A stretch of DNA of 60,000 nucleotides, from contig NC_092579.1 in NCBI RefSeq assembly GCF_037975245.1, positions 18,103,678-18,163,677 on the forward strand, in the 5' to 3' direction. Shown piece after piece: positions 1 to 10,900 of this stretch (position 1 is the stretch's first letter; each line of letters opens with the position of its first letter). The position numbers and the translations under genes are program-made. Source of the stretch: Apostichopus japonicus (lineage: Eukaryota > Echinodermata > Holothuroidea > Aspidochirotida > Stichopodidae). The notes beneath the pieces were generated by a model. The model searched no databases. It was not told where the DNA came from and saw only the letters and a list, made by a program, of their open reading frames with translations.

Positions 1-924
1 CCCCCCAAATAATGAAAGTGTAAATATCTGTTGTTTTCCTTGCGATCATTCTGATAGCTATAGGCTAGGCTACTCACGTGACTTGTATCTTGACCACACT
101 GATCACAGCTTGACCAAGTCATTAAGTTATTTGTTATACATGGCAAGGTGATGTACTACGTTTAGCCTAATTCCATTATATTTAAGCATATCAACAACCC
201 TCCCCTACACCAACCCCCCCCCCTCCCCCTAACAACCACATCCATCTTGAAAATTAGCTTAACTTCTTGTGAAAATTTTCCAAATATGGTATTAATCAAA
301 ATAAGAAATCTATTGTCTACCATTAACCTCAACATCTCCATCCTTCCTATCCGACTCCTCACTTATGGAGCCTTTCCATGTCCAACATCAGACCAGTCAT
401 TAAACGTGTTAATAAGTTTTTGTGTTAGGCCTATTATGTCTTTCAAATTCTTAGCTATTCACTCTAATTAAGAAATTGTCACTTAATACAGAGGTAACCG
501 TTTATATTGTTTTCGGATGGACGATCTACAATAATTATCCGGATCGCACTTTTACCTGCCTTTCCGCCATCTTATAAATTACCGTACATTGGTGTACCCA
601 TATATCCTATCTGGATCGCCACAGTATACAAAGTTAACTTAGTTGGCTTCAGAAATGACCATAACGTGCCACCGGCCCATGTATGCTATTTATAACACAG
701 TAACAAATTGACAGCTCTATACCAAGTGAGTACTAATAATTAACACTGTTTGTGATAAACTTCCTTTTGTTTATAATTCCGTATAGTTCACGTTTAAATA
801 CATCAAATGGATCTTTTCATTTCTTTCTCCTTAAACTCGATTTAAGTTGTCATTAATCCTGAAATCATTTCTTGTGACAATTGGTGGTATTATTCTTGAA
901 CACAATAAGCACACTAAGTGATTG
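1..924. other. Intergenic DNA, no gene seen
   Basis: AT-rich sequence with a ten-base C run at 214-223 and an E-box-like TCACGTGA at about 75-82. Short open frames on both strands lack codon structure or splice signals that would support a gene. I see nothing else in it. Confidence 0.5.
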
Positions 925-1022
925 TCGTACGGCGCAGTCACGCATGCGCATACGTGGAGTGTTACAAAGATGACGTCACAACGCGCGTCTGATATATAAC
1001 ATGAATCTTACTATTGGTTACT
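925..1022 (+). promoter_or_regulatory. Candidate promoter upstream of the 436-aa orphan gene
   Basis: Within about 100 bases there is an NRF1-like core (CGCATGCGCA, 941-950), a full palindromic CRE (TGACGTCA, 971-978), a CG-rich stretch at 980-987, a TATA-like GATATATAA at about 989-997 and an inverted CCAAT (ATTGG) at about 1014-1018. CpGs are locally dense in an otherwise CpG-poor area. The block sits about 600 bases before the first ATG of the downstream gene. The motifs are seen; promoter function is inferred. A further CRE half-site, TTACGTCATC, follows at about 1045. Confidence 0.45.
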
Positions 1023-1601
1023 ATATAGTGAAGGCATGAGTTGATTACGTCATCAGCCTTTCAATGATGACCAGGAGAAGATTGCAGTCATGCATGATTT
1101 GGTAAAACCGAGAAAGGATTCAACTTTATCATAAAATGAGGTTGGTATCTGATGTTTTATTAGTTGGAAAATTCTGTGGTGAATCTTTTCTTGCTTCGTT
1201 GTCTGTTCTTTGAGGAATACAAGAAAACGTTCTTCGAGTATTTTTGTTGTAATTGAACAACGGTTTCCTGTTTTTTTCTTTTTCTTCATACAGTTTAATT
1301 GTTTCTGTGGAAACACTTGATACAACAAGTCACTGAAGGGGATCAAAGTTGTCAATATTTCACTGAACCTGGAAACTTCCCTTTGACTAAGATTTATAAG
1401 GATTTCCTGAAAACAGCAGCAACTAGTTTATACATTACGTCACGTACTGTAAATATACACGAATAAGGATGTTTAAATATAGATCATCGTGCCCCTCCTG
1501 CAGTGTCACTCATACAGAATTAATGTGTGTAGTTTCTGGATGCATCTTATAGGCACATCTCATTTTGAATAGCTGAAGGAATACTCTCACGTCTAATAGT
1601 G
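1023..1601 (+). other. Possible 5' leader of the 436-aa gene
   Basis: This stretch lies between the promoter-like block and the ATG at 1602. An in-frame TGA at 1566-1568 closes the frame upstream, so the coding frame does not extend to the left without splicing. Whether it is one continuous leader or holds an intron cannot be told. A pyrimidine-poor AG just before the ATG (about 1597-1599) is a weak acceptor at best. Confidence 0.3.
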
Positions 1602-2912
1602 ATGTCTAGTACTGTAAAGAACAATACAGCTTTACCTGCGAAGACATTGTTTATTCATGATCAAACTAGCAACGAACATATTCTACTGGTCATAGACAAA
1701 GAATGGAACGGTCCGCTCAAGCTCTGCCGACGGCAACTACATCAGCAAAAACTAAGCAACGGCTGGAGTCCGCCGACTGCTACGGACCGCAACCGACTGC
1801 CTTCAGTTGTTGACCTGCGCAAACTTTCCACATGCAGATCCATCATCCCGTCGATCGGATCGAGTAACAAATCCGACAAGAATTACTCGGATCTGCGATC
1901 GTCTTCAGAACATGAGACAACGAGCACGAGCGGTGAAGAGTTTTCTCAGGCTCCTGAAAATCTACCCAAGTTAACCATGGAGAGGATGACGTCAGAACTG
2001 GACGCATCTACGTCACTAGCACCTGCAAGAAAGAGGGAGCCTAACCCGATCAAGAACGAATCACAGGAATGCCGTGAAATTTCTCAACAGGAGAAAATAA
2101 GTAGAACTTTTAAAAACTCGGCGAGTGGCAGCCGACCTTCAAGGCCTGAAGAGAATGCCAGACCTCCGCGTTATAAACCAACTAAACGTTCCGAAAATAG
2201 CAAATTAAAAATTCTTCAACTCGAATTTCACGAACCAGTGAAGTATGTGAGAGAACACTGTCATCAACCCAAGGTCGATGCGTTTTATCTCAAACGATTT
2301 CTTCCGTATGAAACTGTCAACCTGCGATCGCCGAGCACTCGCACGGAAACACCTTCAAGGGGAGACTCGCTCGGGAGAAGTAGTACAACTACCACTAACA
2401 CTGCACCGTTAAATGGTCGTAAAATTCAGAGTCCATTAAGTTCGTTGAACAGTGAAATTGTATTTAATAAACAGGAAAACGCAGTCACTGGAAGTAATCT
2501 CCGTTACGAACTCACCAAACCTCTTCGTCAACTTGACCAAACCCACGAAGCTAAATTCAATGAATTTATACGAGCGAATTTGCCGAGTCCGCTCAATGAC
2601 GACGAGACGAGTGGCAGGTCTAGGCCGACTCACGTGGTGGACCATAGTCCAGCTCAATACGTTGGCTTCCCTGTCCCCGCTAGCGCATTTCTTTGTGACG
2701 TGAGAGAGTCGGTTCGACCCAGCCGTTCGGTTATTCACGGAACCGGCAGAAATCATGTCATTTTCGCCAACAAATATATTACAAATAATTGTAAGACTCC
2801 GCCGTGCAGTTATGAATACCAGTTCAAGCCTGAAGTAACTACGATGGGAAATCGCTTATCGCTTTGTTTAGATATCACCTCCAGAATAAATTCCACTAAC
2901 CCACAGGAGTAA
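1602..2912 (+). CDS. Orphan protein, 436 aa, Ser/Thr/Arg-rich, single coding exon
   Basis: I do not recognise this protein. It is the longest frame with clear coding character at the left end. The ATG at 1602 follows an in-frame stop at 1566, and TAA ends it at 2910-2912. No signal peptide or membrane segment is visible. Residues 80-200 are low-complexity and rich in Ser, Thr, Glu, Arg and Pro, so probably disordered. Three stretches look more ordered: about 15-45 (hydrophobic ILLVIDKEW), 202-245 (with LEFHEPVK and [10 protein letters not shown]) and 298-330 ([13 protein letters not shown]). The C-terminal 100 residues hold a Cys/aromatic block, [13 protein letters not shown] (396-408). A TGACGTCA octamer lies inside the coding sequence at 1987-1994. 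There is no AATAAA soon after the stop; the nearest I see is 3770-3775, beyond a (TA)n array. It may be a lineage-specific or fast-evolving gene. That it is a gene is likely; its function is unknown. Confidence 0.7.
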   Translation: MSSTVKNNTALPAKTLFIHDQTSNEHILLVIDKEWNGPLKLCRRQLHQQKLSNGWSPPTATDRNRLPSVVDLRKLSTCRSIIPSIGSSNKSDKNYSDLRSSSEHETTSTSGEEFSQAPENLPKLTMERMTSELDASTSLAPARKREPNPIKNESQECREISQQEKISRTFKNSASGSRPSRPEENARPPRYKPTKRSENSKLKILQLEFHEPVKYVREHCHQPKVDAFYLKRFLPYETVNLRSPSTRTETPSRGDSLGRSSTTTTNTAPLNGRKIQSPLSSLNSEIVFNKQENAVTGSNLRYELTKPLRQLDQTHEAKFNEFIRANLPSPLNDDETSGRSRPTHVVDHSPAQYVGFPVPASAFLCDVRESVRPSRSVIHGTGRNHVIFANKYITNNCKTPPCSYEYQFKPEVTTMGNRLSLCLDITSRINSTNPQE

Positions 2913-3061
2913 TTATCTGTTTCTCTATAGGAAGTCGATTTTGTTTGGCAAATACGTGAGAGGCGTTCATCAAAATTAAATTAGCATACATCGTTAAACA
3001 TGGCAAAATGTCGCTAATGGAAAATGTGAAGCATATAGGCTTATAAAGATATATTATGCGC

Positions 3062-3063
<2 letters not shown>

Positions 3064-3157
<94 letters not shown>

Positions 3158-3183
3158 CATACATATCTATATATATATATATG

Positions 3184-3214
<31 letters not shown>
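3064..3214. repeat. (TA)n microsatellite
   Basis: About 150 bases of alternating TA with a few TAAA, TGTA and CATA interruptions, just after the first gene. The open frames through it (Ile-Tyr repeats) are artefacts. Confidence 0.95.
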
Positions 3215-4569
3215 TTAATAATTATTAAAAATATCAAAAGTTTGCCGATAAAATACGTGCTTGGATTTACATATGTTTTCCGAATGGTTTAGATTCATCG
3301 ATAAATGATATCAGTACATTATCCCCAAATATGCTAGAATGTGAAATAATGGTATGTGTCTTTAGAGGGACTAATTGAACTTTAGTTTATTTCTCTTTGA
3401 TTTTTTTCCAGTTTGTTGTTTTACATGAGATTGAGATTGAAGCCTAGAAGTGTTTGGGCGACGGAGATCTTTGATGATAGAATCGGATACGCTGTAATTA
3501 TACTCGCTAATGATTTCTACATCTGTGTATAGGGTTCAAGAGAAGGGGGAGGGGGTTACAGTCCATCGCCTCAGGATCTATTCTTGATTTGGGTGTATTT
3601 TATCAAATGCACGCAGGCAGCTGCAAGCAGAATATATACCTCTGATATCTTCCACTATAATTACAAAAAGATCGATGCTGGAAAGAGACACTATGAGGTA
3701 TTAATATTATGCAATTATTTCATCTCACATAAAAATGACAAAAATAACCCTTCAAAGATGTTAAATATAAATAAATTATTGTCATAATCATACATATGAC
3801 CTCGCAAAACTTGTTTGTATTTATAATAATTGTCTAGATATGTCTTTACCCTGTTGAATGATACATCTTCATACAAAGTCAAAGTGACGCTTTTATATAA
3901 CATCCCTCAGTGGTTGCATGCATTCATCTCTATAATGTCTGCTTCTCCCAGACAGTTGCCAATATTGAAGAGGAGATAAAAAACCGGATCCAGTTACCAC
4001 TTGATCATGTGGAGAGGCGTTTGATATAACCAAAGAGTACATACCTTATCTTTGTTAGCATGACTATTTTTAATGAAGAGAAGAAGGAGATATCGTATCA
4101 CTACTTTGGCTTTAAAGGAATACATAAAACTAAGAAAACGTTGAACCCACAAAATATTTATTAAAAAAAAAGTGTCAAAATTTGACAGAATTAAAACCAA
4201 TTTTAGGACAAAAAGAAAACGCTTGCATGTTGGTATTGATATATCATCACATGTTGTCTTAATCGTGTTTCTATGATTCAGATAGATAGGAAAGCGTTTT
4301 AGATCCATTGGATGAAAATATAGTTCAGTCAGAGTCTCATTAATATATAGTTTGGTGAATGATAAGAAAGCTCAGTTTAATCAAAATATAACTTACTGAT
4401 GGGTAATACCCCGACTAGTAAAGTATGAATTACGTAAGCGGGGGCACAAACCCAACGGAGAGCCCTTAGCTGATATGACAGAAATCTTTGTTGAAATAAC
4501 TCACCCACTCATAGAACTAAATTAAGAAAATTCGGTTTTCAGAGTCATATCCTGCCATGGTTTAAAAGT
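3215..4569. other. Intergenic DNA, nothing recognised
   Basis: AT-rich and without a convincing frame. An AATAAA at 3770-3775 could serve the upstream gene. A short G-rich patch lies at about 3543-3555. Confidence 0.4.
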
Positions 4570-4812
4570 CGCGTCTGGGAGTTCTGAGAGCTGTTAATTT
4601 ATCTCTTCTTTTTTCTCTTTTTACTAATCATATTCTTATGTCATATTTTATGAATCGGAATGTTAAAAGCCTGGACACTGAAACCAATGCCATCATTATG
4701 TAGTCTCAATATTTTAGATTATGCATTTACAAAACTCATCTTCTTTACTAGAAAGAAAACTTTTTGATAAATAAATAAAAGCCTAAAAAGATGAAACACA
4801 TGAGACTAACCG
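4570..4812. repeat. Old dispersed repeat, copy 1
   Basis: This resembles 15300-15575 in the same orientation. Shared words in order are GACACTGAAACCA (4674-4686 and 15416-15428), CATCATTA, then ATTTTAGATT, then an A-rich end with AATAAA-like words and a GAAGCAC/GAAACAC ending. The copies are strongly diverged with several indels. No terminal repeats or coding capacity are seen, so the class is unknown. Confidence 0.5.
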
Positions 4813-6179
4813 GTGCCATATACATTCGATGCCCCCTACCAGTACAATTTGTTCATTTCTAATCAGCCGGTATAAAATTTAGGTGAAATTTCAAAATACC
4901 GGGTATACGTATTTCTAAAACACATATTGACTTTAAAATACAGGGGTTGGGCGTGGGATCTTATCAGGGTGAAATCCCTAACACTATTGTAACCCAGTGA
5001 TAAATCCGCCCTGCACCCATGGGCCAACTCCTCTTCCTCGTGTAGTCGGTTACTATGGTGTAATGCCCTCCAGATATATCTTATTGACCCCTGTCGTGCC
5101 CGACCTGTCAAAGCCTCCCCGCCCGACAAATCCCTCTTTATGTACAAAATCGATCCTATTGTACCCCGTTAAATGAACGACATGATTTAGGCATGCCTGT
5201 GAGCATTGATTATTCCTGTTTATTGTGTACAGGTATGTATGTATATGATTACTTTGATTGTACTCATATGTTGTTAGTACATACGTTGTTGACAACAATT
5301 CAGCCATCCATTAGGGTATCCTAAGGGGAAGCAACGAAATGTTGTTTTCGAATCATCTTGCTTACTAAGTTGCCGATAGGGCGTAGAGTTGAAGATGGCG
5401 ATTACAACGAGGAGGATGTTTGAAGATGAAATGTTACTGTCCAGCGGATAAAAGTAGGAAAAAAAAGGGGGTAAACTGGCCTTTGATGAGGATTGACAAG
5501 GTAAAGGTAAACGATACCTAAATTCCAAATGATAGGTAACGTCGGAAAATAGTCACAGTTATTTCGTTTTATGAAAAGAACCTTAAAATTGGCCTCAAGT
5601 TTGGCGTGCAATAGAAAAGCTATACCGCTGCAGATTCTCTCTTATATTTTTCAAGGTTTCTACTGTATTTTTGTCAAACATATTTTTGTTACGAGATAAT
5701 TGAAGTGGATCAAGTGAACCCCACCCACAAAATCAACGACGACCCGGTCAATAAAAATAATCAAAATGGACTACGCAAATTGCTCTTTTGCTTTAACTAA
5801 ACCATGATTGTTACTTAGTTAAATATTTTTCTCAAGTATTCTTTTGAGGTCTGTTGGCACTTGTATGCATATATATGTTACTCCCTGAATTTTCAAATTA
5901 CTAAACATTTAAGTTCAGTGAAATGTATTGTAGGTTTATATTTTTGTACGTTTGTCTGTATCTGTAATACGATATGCAAGAAAGCACAAGTAAATGATGT
6001 TAAAGAGACTTTGCAATACAACATGATAGTAGAATAGGGAACAGCTCATAATCAAATGTCAACTCTCTGAAATTGGTCTTCATGCAAAATGTCACATGAT
6101 AGAAATAGAACATGTGTAGGACATGTGTCATTGTGTCACACGCGACATATTATATTTTGTATTCAATTTTCAATCGTCT
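4813..6179. other. Intergenic or 5' intron of the 433-aa gene
   Basis: No convincing coding exon. The 433-aa gene starts just after a splice acceptor, so its non-coding first exon could lie here or further left, but I cannot place its donor. A minus-strand frame at 4863-5147 has slightly richer codon variety but no splice signals or known family. Confidence 0.35.
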
Positions 6180-6231
6180 TTTTTTTTTTCAGTTAATCGC
6201 ATGATCATGTTTTGAGGGAAATTCGGACACG
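6180..6231 (+). other. Splice acceptor and short 5' UTR before the 433-aa CDS
   Basis: A long polypyrimidine tract ends in CAG at 6190-6192, so an exon should start at 6193. The 39 bases from 6193 to 6231 would be untranslated and contain an in-frame TGA. This implies a first non-coding exon upstream. The acceptor is seen; its use is inferred. Confidence 0.6.
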
Positions 6232-7533
6232 ATGCCGTCGACATTAATCGCCGAGAGCTTCCCGACAAATGCTTTCGCTGTAACTCGGAAGGATTCGGGT
6301 GCTTACGGCGCTATTCGAATGGATATGCAATGGAATACTCGTCCTCTCGGATGGTTACCCGAGGCTCTTTCGAAACCTAACAACACAGCCGGATTGTATA
6401 AACGTGGACATCATGACTTCAAGAAGAATGAATATCGGAAACGAACTGGCCGAAGAAGAAGAATTAAACCGAAAACGTACATATTAAACTCCCCGCAAAA
6501 ACATTTAGATAAAAGTAAAAAAGATTCGAAGCAAAATGAAAGCCAACATCCTTGTTATATTAATTTTCCTCGACTCTCAATGTCTAGAACTGATACAGCA
6601 GCGAATGGAGATTTATATATTGTATCTTCACCCTCGCAAGATGCAGACAAGCCAGACAAAATGGCGCCCACTGTCAGCAAACCGTCAGCTAAAGAGGGCT
6701 CAGAAGCGACTAATACCAAGACCTGCGTAACACTCAAGAAAGTCAGTGCTTACTCAAATGACTTTTTCAAGATAAACAAGCAAATAATTGACACAACGGA
6801 CGAGTTTGGTGGAATCAAATTATCGGACATTTTAACGAAGGAAGCCACTCGTAATATCTCGAAAAGTGATACATCTGTGGTTGGCGGCAAACCTGCAGCT
6901 CAATCTGATAACAAAGTTTTGCCAGGACTGCATGATGACGTAAGCAATGAGGAAGAATCAGACTTGATGCTGAAGGGACGTCAAGCACCGGCAACAGTAA
7001 AGCACCAAGGAAGGAAAACGATGGATGACGTCATTGAAAGTAATGACGTCACTTCAATAGAGTCAAAGGTCAGCCCGCCGGAAGAGGCCGGCCTTAGAAC
7101 AGTTTCAACTCATGACGTCAAAGAAGTTTGGTGTGAAGACACAGATGATGGTAAATCTTCCTCCTCCGATGTAATCGAGGATGATAACACTAGATTCTCT
7201 GAATCACCCGGCGAAGCCCCGGATCGAGAGATAAGGTCATCAAACGATTACGTCATCACCGAGAAAATACTACGAAAGCTGCAACCACCGGTTCCTCACG
7301 TGATTTGGCCTGAGAATAAATTTATGACTCAAAATACATCATTTGTTTACGGTAGTCCTTCTCGATTAGCTCCGGTTATTGTTCCCGTACATAGCGTTGA
7401 CTGCCCTATAAGCAAAATGTTCTTTCCTTCAAAAAGGGGTAATGTGTGTCCACCGAACAGCCCCACTGGGTTCCTTACGAAGGAGTATGGATTCTACCCC
7501 GTGGAACGCCATTATGGTTATTCGGACAGTTAA
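6232..7533 (+). CDS. Orphan protein, 433 aa, basic N-terminus and acidic middle
   Basis: I do not recognise this protein. The frame runs from ATG (6232) to TAA (7531-7533) and follows a strong splice acceptor at 6192, so the coding sequence sits in one exon with an upstream non-coding exon. No signal peptide or membrane segment is visible. Residues 69-81 form a basic cluster, RKRTGRRRRIKPK, that resembles a nuclear localisation signal. Residues 85-340 are hydrophilic with many Asp, Glu, Ser and Lys and are probably disordered. The last 90 residues (about 341-433) are Pro/aromatic-rich with a cysteine and several short motifs, such as HVIWPENKF and TKEYGFYPVERHYGY; this part looks most likely to be conserved. 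Three TGACGTCA octamers lie in the coding sequence at 7026, 7044 and 7113. A possible poly(A) signal, AATAAA, lies at 8501-8506. It is likely a real gene; a nuclear or microtubule-associated role would be speculation. Confidence 0.72.
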   Translation: MPSTLIAESFPTNAFAVTRKDSGAYGAIRMDMQWNTRPLGWLPEALSKPNNTAGLYKRGHHDFKKNEYRKRTGRRRRIKPKTYILNSPQKHLDKSKKDSKQNESQHPCYINFPRLSMSRTDTAANGDLYIVSSPSQDADKPDKMAPTVSKPSAKEGSEATNTKTCVTLKKVSAYSNDFFKINKQIIDTTDEFGGIKLSDILTKEATRNISKSDTSVVGGKPAAQSDNKVLPGLHDDVSNEEESDLMLKGRQAPATVKHQGRKTMDDVIESNDVTSIESKVSPPEEAGLRTVSTHDVKEVWCEDTDDGKSSSSDVIEDDNTRFSESPGEAPDREIRSSNDYVITEKILRKLQPPVPHVIWPENKFMTQNTSFVYGSPSRLAPVIVPVHSVDCPISKMFFPSKRGNVCPPNSPTGFLTKEYGFYPVERHYGYSDS

Positions 7534-7680
7534 CACTCTCTCGATATTTTTTTTTTCATTTCATATATACATAAGTATCCGGCAGGACAGTTTTGAAAAC
7601 TCTCAGAGATTACAGTGATATGAATATTCATAAATTATAGCATGAATATTTACATATAGATGTATGGACGTATAGTGTTT

Positions 7681-7850
7681 TGGGACAGTTTCCTAATGCT
7701 AGTACCACTCCTTACTGTCCACTCATACCATGCATCAAAGCACTCGTACTGACATGTATGCATAGTTCTCAACCTTAATTGATTTGATAGAAACAAGGAT
7801 ATTGATTCTGTTCATACTGTCAGTACAAGTGGTTTGAAAGCGTGACATGA
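7681..7850. repeat. Foldback-like dispersed repeat, copy 1
   Basis: The arm at 7736-7752 (CAAAGCACTCGTACTGAC) is repeated inverted at about 7817-7836 with two mismatches, leaving about 65 bases between. The left half, including CTAATGCTAGTACC, matches 55003-55095 in direct orientation, where the right arm is absent. It may be a small non-autonomous DNA element; no target duplication was identified. Confidence 0.5.
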
Positions 7851-7927
7851 AAGTACGTAAATATCTCAACTGGCTGAGTGACGACATTGATTTCAGTTCC
7901 CTGACAGGAAGTCGAAATTCATCTGTG

Positions 7928-7952
7928 TTATATATATATATATATATATATA
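7928..7952. repeat. (TA)n microsatellite
   Basis: About 25 bases of uninterrupted alternating TA. Confidence 0.85.
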
Positions 7953-10900
7953 CATATAGCCTCTATAAAGGAGAAGGACAAATTGGTCGAACTAGGTGGT
8001 TTGTATAAATTCATTCAATCCTTTAGACTAATTTTTAATAACAAAGTCGATACGAAAATCTTGCTAAGCCATGCTTGGTTATATATGCTTCATATTTAAG
8101 TCGTTTTACTAATCCCTTGTTCACGATTCTTAGTCTTTTCCCCCAAGTTTATTCTGGTGCATGGTACTTTAAAATTATAAGCAGGGAAGCTCTTCAGATG
8201 ATCAAACACAGGTCCGTGTGAAGGGGGAGGTAAAAGAGGTATATACCCTCTCTTCACTACAATTTGTATAAAATAGAAATTAAAGAGTAAATCTTTCTTT
8301 ACAATTGCGTTTTTGTGGTTTGAAATCGCTACAAGAGAACAAGACAATGTCTCCAAATGGTGCTTCGCTCATGGTCCTCAACAAGGGTTCTCTCTTTCTT
8401 TCTTAGCCGCTCTTATTCGTCTAAATTTTGTAGTCTGAGGCTATTGTATCTATATCTATATACGTCATATTTCAGATATCTGTTATTATGTTTAACTTTA
8501 AATAAAACACAAAAGTTAAGGACAATCAGTCGTTTTATTTTATTTTTGTTTGAGAAAAAATAACAAGACCATCCTAAATAAAATGTTGCAAATAAGTGTT
8601 CATTATCATTTATATATTTACAATAATGCTTACAGTTTACAGCTTTTTTAACTATAATAATAATAATGCATACGTATATAACTATGTATTTATGCCTTGC
8701 AAAAGCTGACAATCATATTTTATTATACTGTTTAAACTACGATCATAATGTAATAATTCATAACTAAATATCTTAGCTAATTGATGCACACAAAATATTA
8801 TTTTAAGTCTAATTAATAATATGAAGTCGTCCAGAATTAGTCTCCTTCTAGAATAAAGTTTAAAACCTATAACGTATGTGTAAGGAATTTGCTATTTTAT
8901 CTCAAAACTCTTTTTTAGATATACGGTATGTTGTAGATGTAATATTTATTCGTTTTATACATGTATCAGTAGCGTGGAATTAACAATAAACATCTGAAAA
9001 TAAGACTAATCAACTGACAAGTTTCGATTGTTCGTTCGCGATCTCGTCTGCTCTTTTCCTTTTGTTATATATATTTTATTTGACACATTTTCAGAATTAA
9101 GTAACGCTGTATCCACATTGTGTGCGACAGGACAAGGTTTACGGATATATAGGCTAGATAGACATATAAGAAACTTCGTGTACATCCCATAGTTTGCTTA
9201 GTACTGCATATACATCTTACTTCCAAGTTTATCTCCTATATATCCCGCCAAATATCCTTTTCTTTTCTTTTTCTTGCATCCTAGTAAGCTATCATCCCTC
9301 CCCTCCCCTCCAGCACACCCACACATTGACACCCCGTTTTCTTGTGAAACATATACCTGTTTGTGAACCGCCTATGTTTGTGTCACCCCCCCCCCCTCCC
9401 CACACACACACTTTTCACTTATAATGTTGCATTCATTACGCGGACCGCGACACAGGACGCACCTATTTCCCAGTAGCTAAAATGAAAATATAATGGAACG
9501 CAATAGATTAAATAGTTCTACATTCGCAATGTCCATGCATTATGTTGAAAAGTGTACCTGTATATGCAAATTCCTCAAGGTATAAATATATATCATATTC
9601 TTTCTTGCTAAAGGGTTCCGCGGGTAGGATTAATATGGTTTTGAAGAAAAAACCTTACCCCAGTACCCAGAAAATCTGCCCAGGCGTGTTACACGTTGCA
9701 CATGCATCTGTGATCTATACAAGTACATATACAGGGGGGTTGTTCCATAACGTGTCAACTCCTAGGTATATATAGGCGCGGAGATCAAGTTGGTATATGC
9801 GTCCAAATACAGGACATAAAACTGAAGCTTTTTAAAAAGACAACCACGCACGTAAAATGTAAACCACACCACAGGACTGTTATGTATAAATTTAATAATG
9901 AAATAACGCAACAATCTGCTTTTAAAAAACCTTCTGGAACTTAAACGATAACTGGATCAATAGTTTTCATTACGTTCAGAATTTCAAAACAATAATTCAG
10001 ACATTAACAATATCAACAGAAACTTTTTAAATTTTAAGTTCCAGTGAATATTTGAATTGTTAGTAATAATTATTGTCTTTCTTTGTTGTTTATTTACTAC
10101 AATCAGGCCCGTAGTCAGGAGCTCTGAGTTGGAGGGGGTACCAACAATTTAAGGAGTGGCACAATACGTCTGTAACTAAGCTTTACTTTATACGTCATGG
10201 TGACACATTTGGTAGGCTGGTGGGGGGGGGGGGGTTAGTCTGCGCGAAGTGACACACCTGCGCCCACCCTGTGGGTTGGTTTGGCTATGAGCCTAAATAC
10301 AACTCAAAGAACTGTGAGTCGTAATGAATAGGCACATGGGTTTTGTGGTGTCTCTATTAGCGTACGTTATAGAATGGCCTGTGAATAATACACCTATAGT
10401 GTACTCTGTAATAAGTCAAGTCTAAATTACATAGCAACAGAAAACGTGGAGAGACAAAGCAACATTCTAAGAAATATTCCATTGTTATCTTCTTTTACTT
10501 CGGGAGGATCCTATACTTAATGATGACGTATCCCCTGATCGTATGACGTTATATACGTATAGCTACTGTCGCAGAATGGGTGTGTGATATATTGCTCTAT
10601 TCTCCTACAACGATATCAGAAATAGATCCAAGTATCAATCAATCACCAATCAATCAGACACATTTATATAGCGTCAATATCAACAAAAGTTGTTCAAAGA
10701 AGTTATGAGACGGTTACATGACATTAACTATTGTACGCTTGTTCAAACAGGTAATGTTTTAGCAGTTTCTTGAAAATATCAATAGTCTGAGCGTTTTTGA
10801 TACGGTTATATGAATAATCCGTATGAGAACTTCCGGGATTTTCATTTCGTGAAACCACAACAGCGCCACAGAAACACCCCCCCACAACCCCCACCACACC

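Noticed and set aside
2436-2756. Antisense and shifted frames inside the 436-aa gene
   Set aside because: They are shadows of the longer + strand frame, which has an ATG after an upstream stop and better codon structure.
4863-5147. Minus-strand frame of 94 codons
   Set aside because: No recognisable domain or splice sites; it may be part of a repeat, but I found no second copy.
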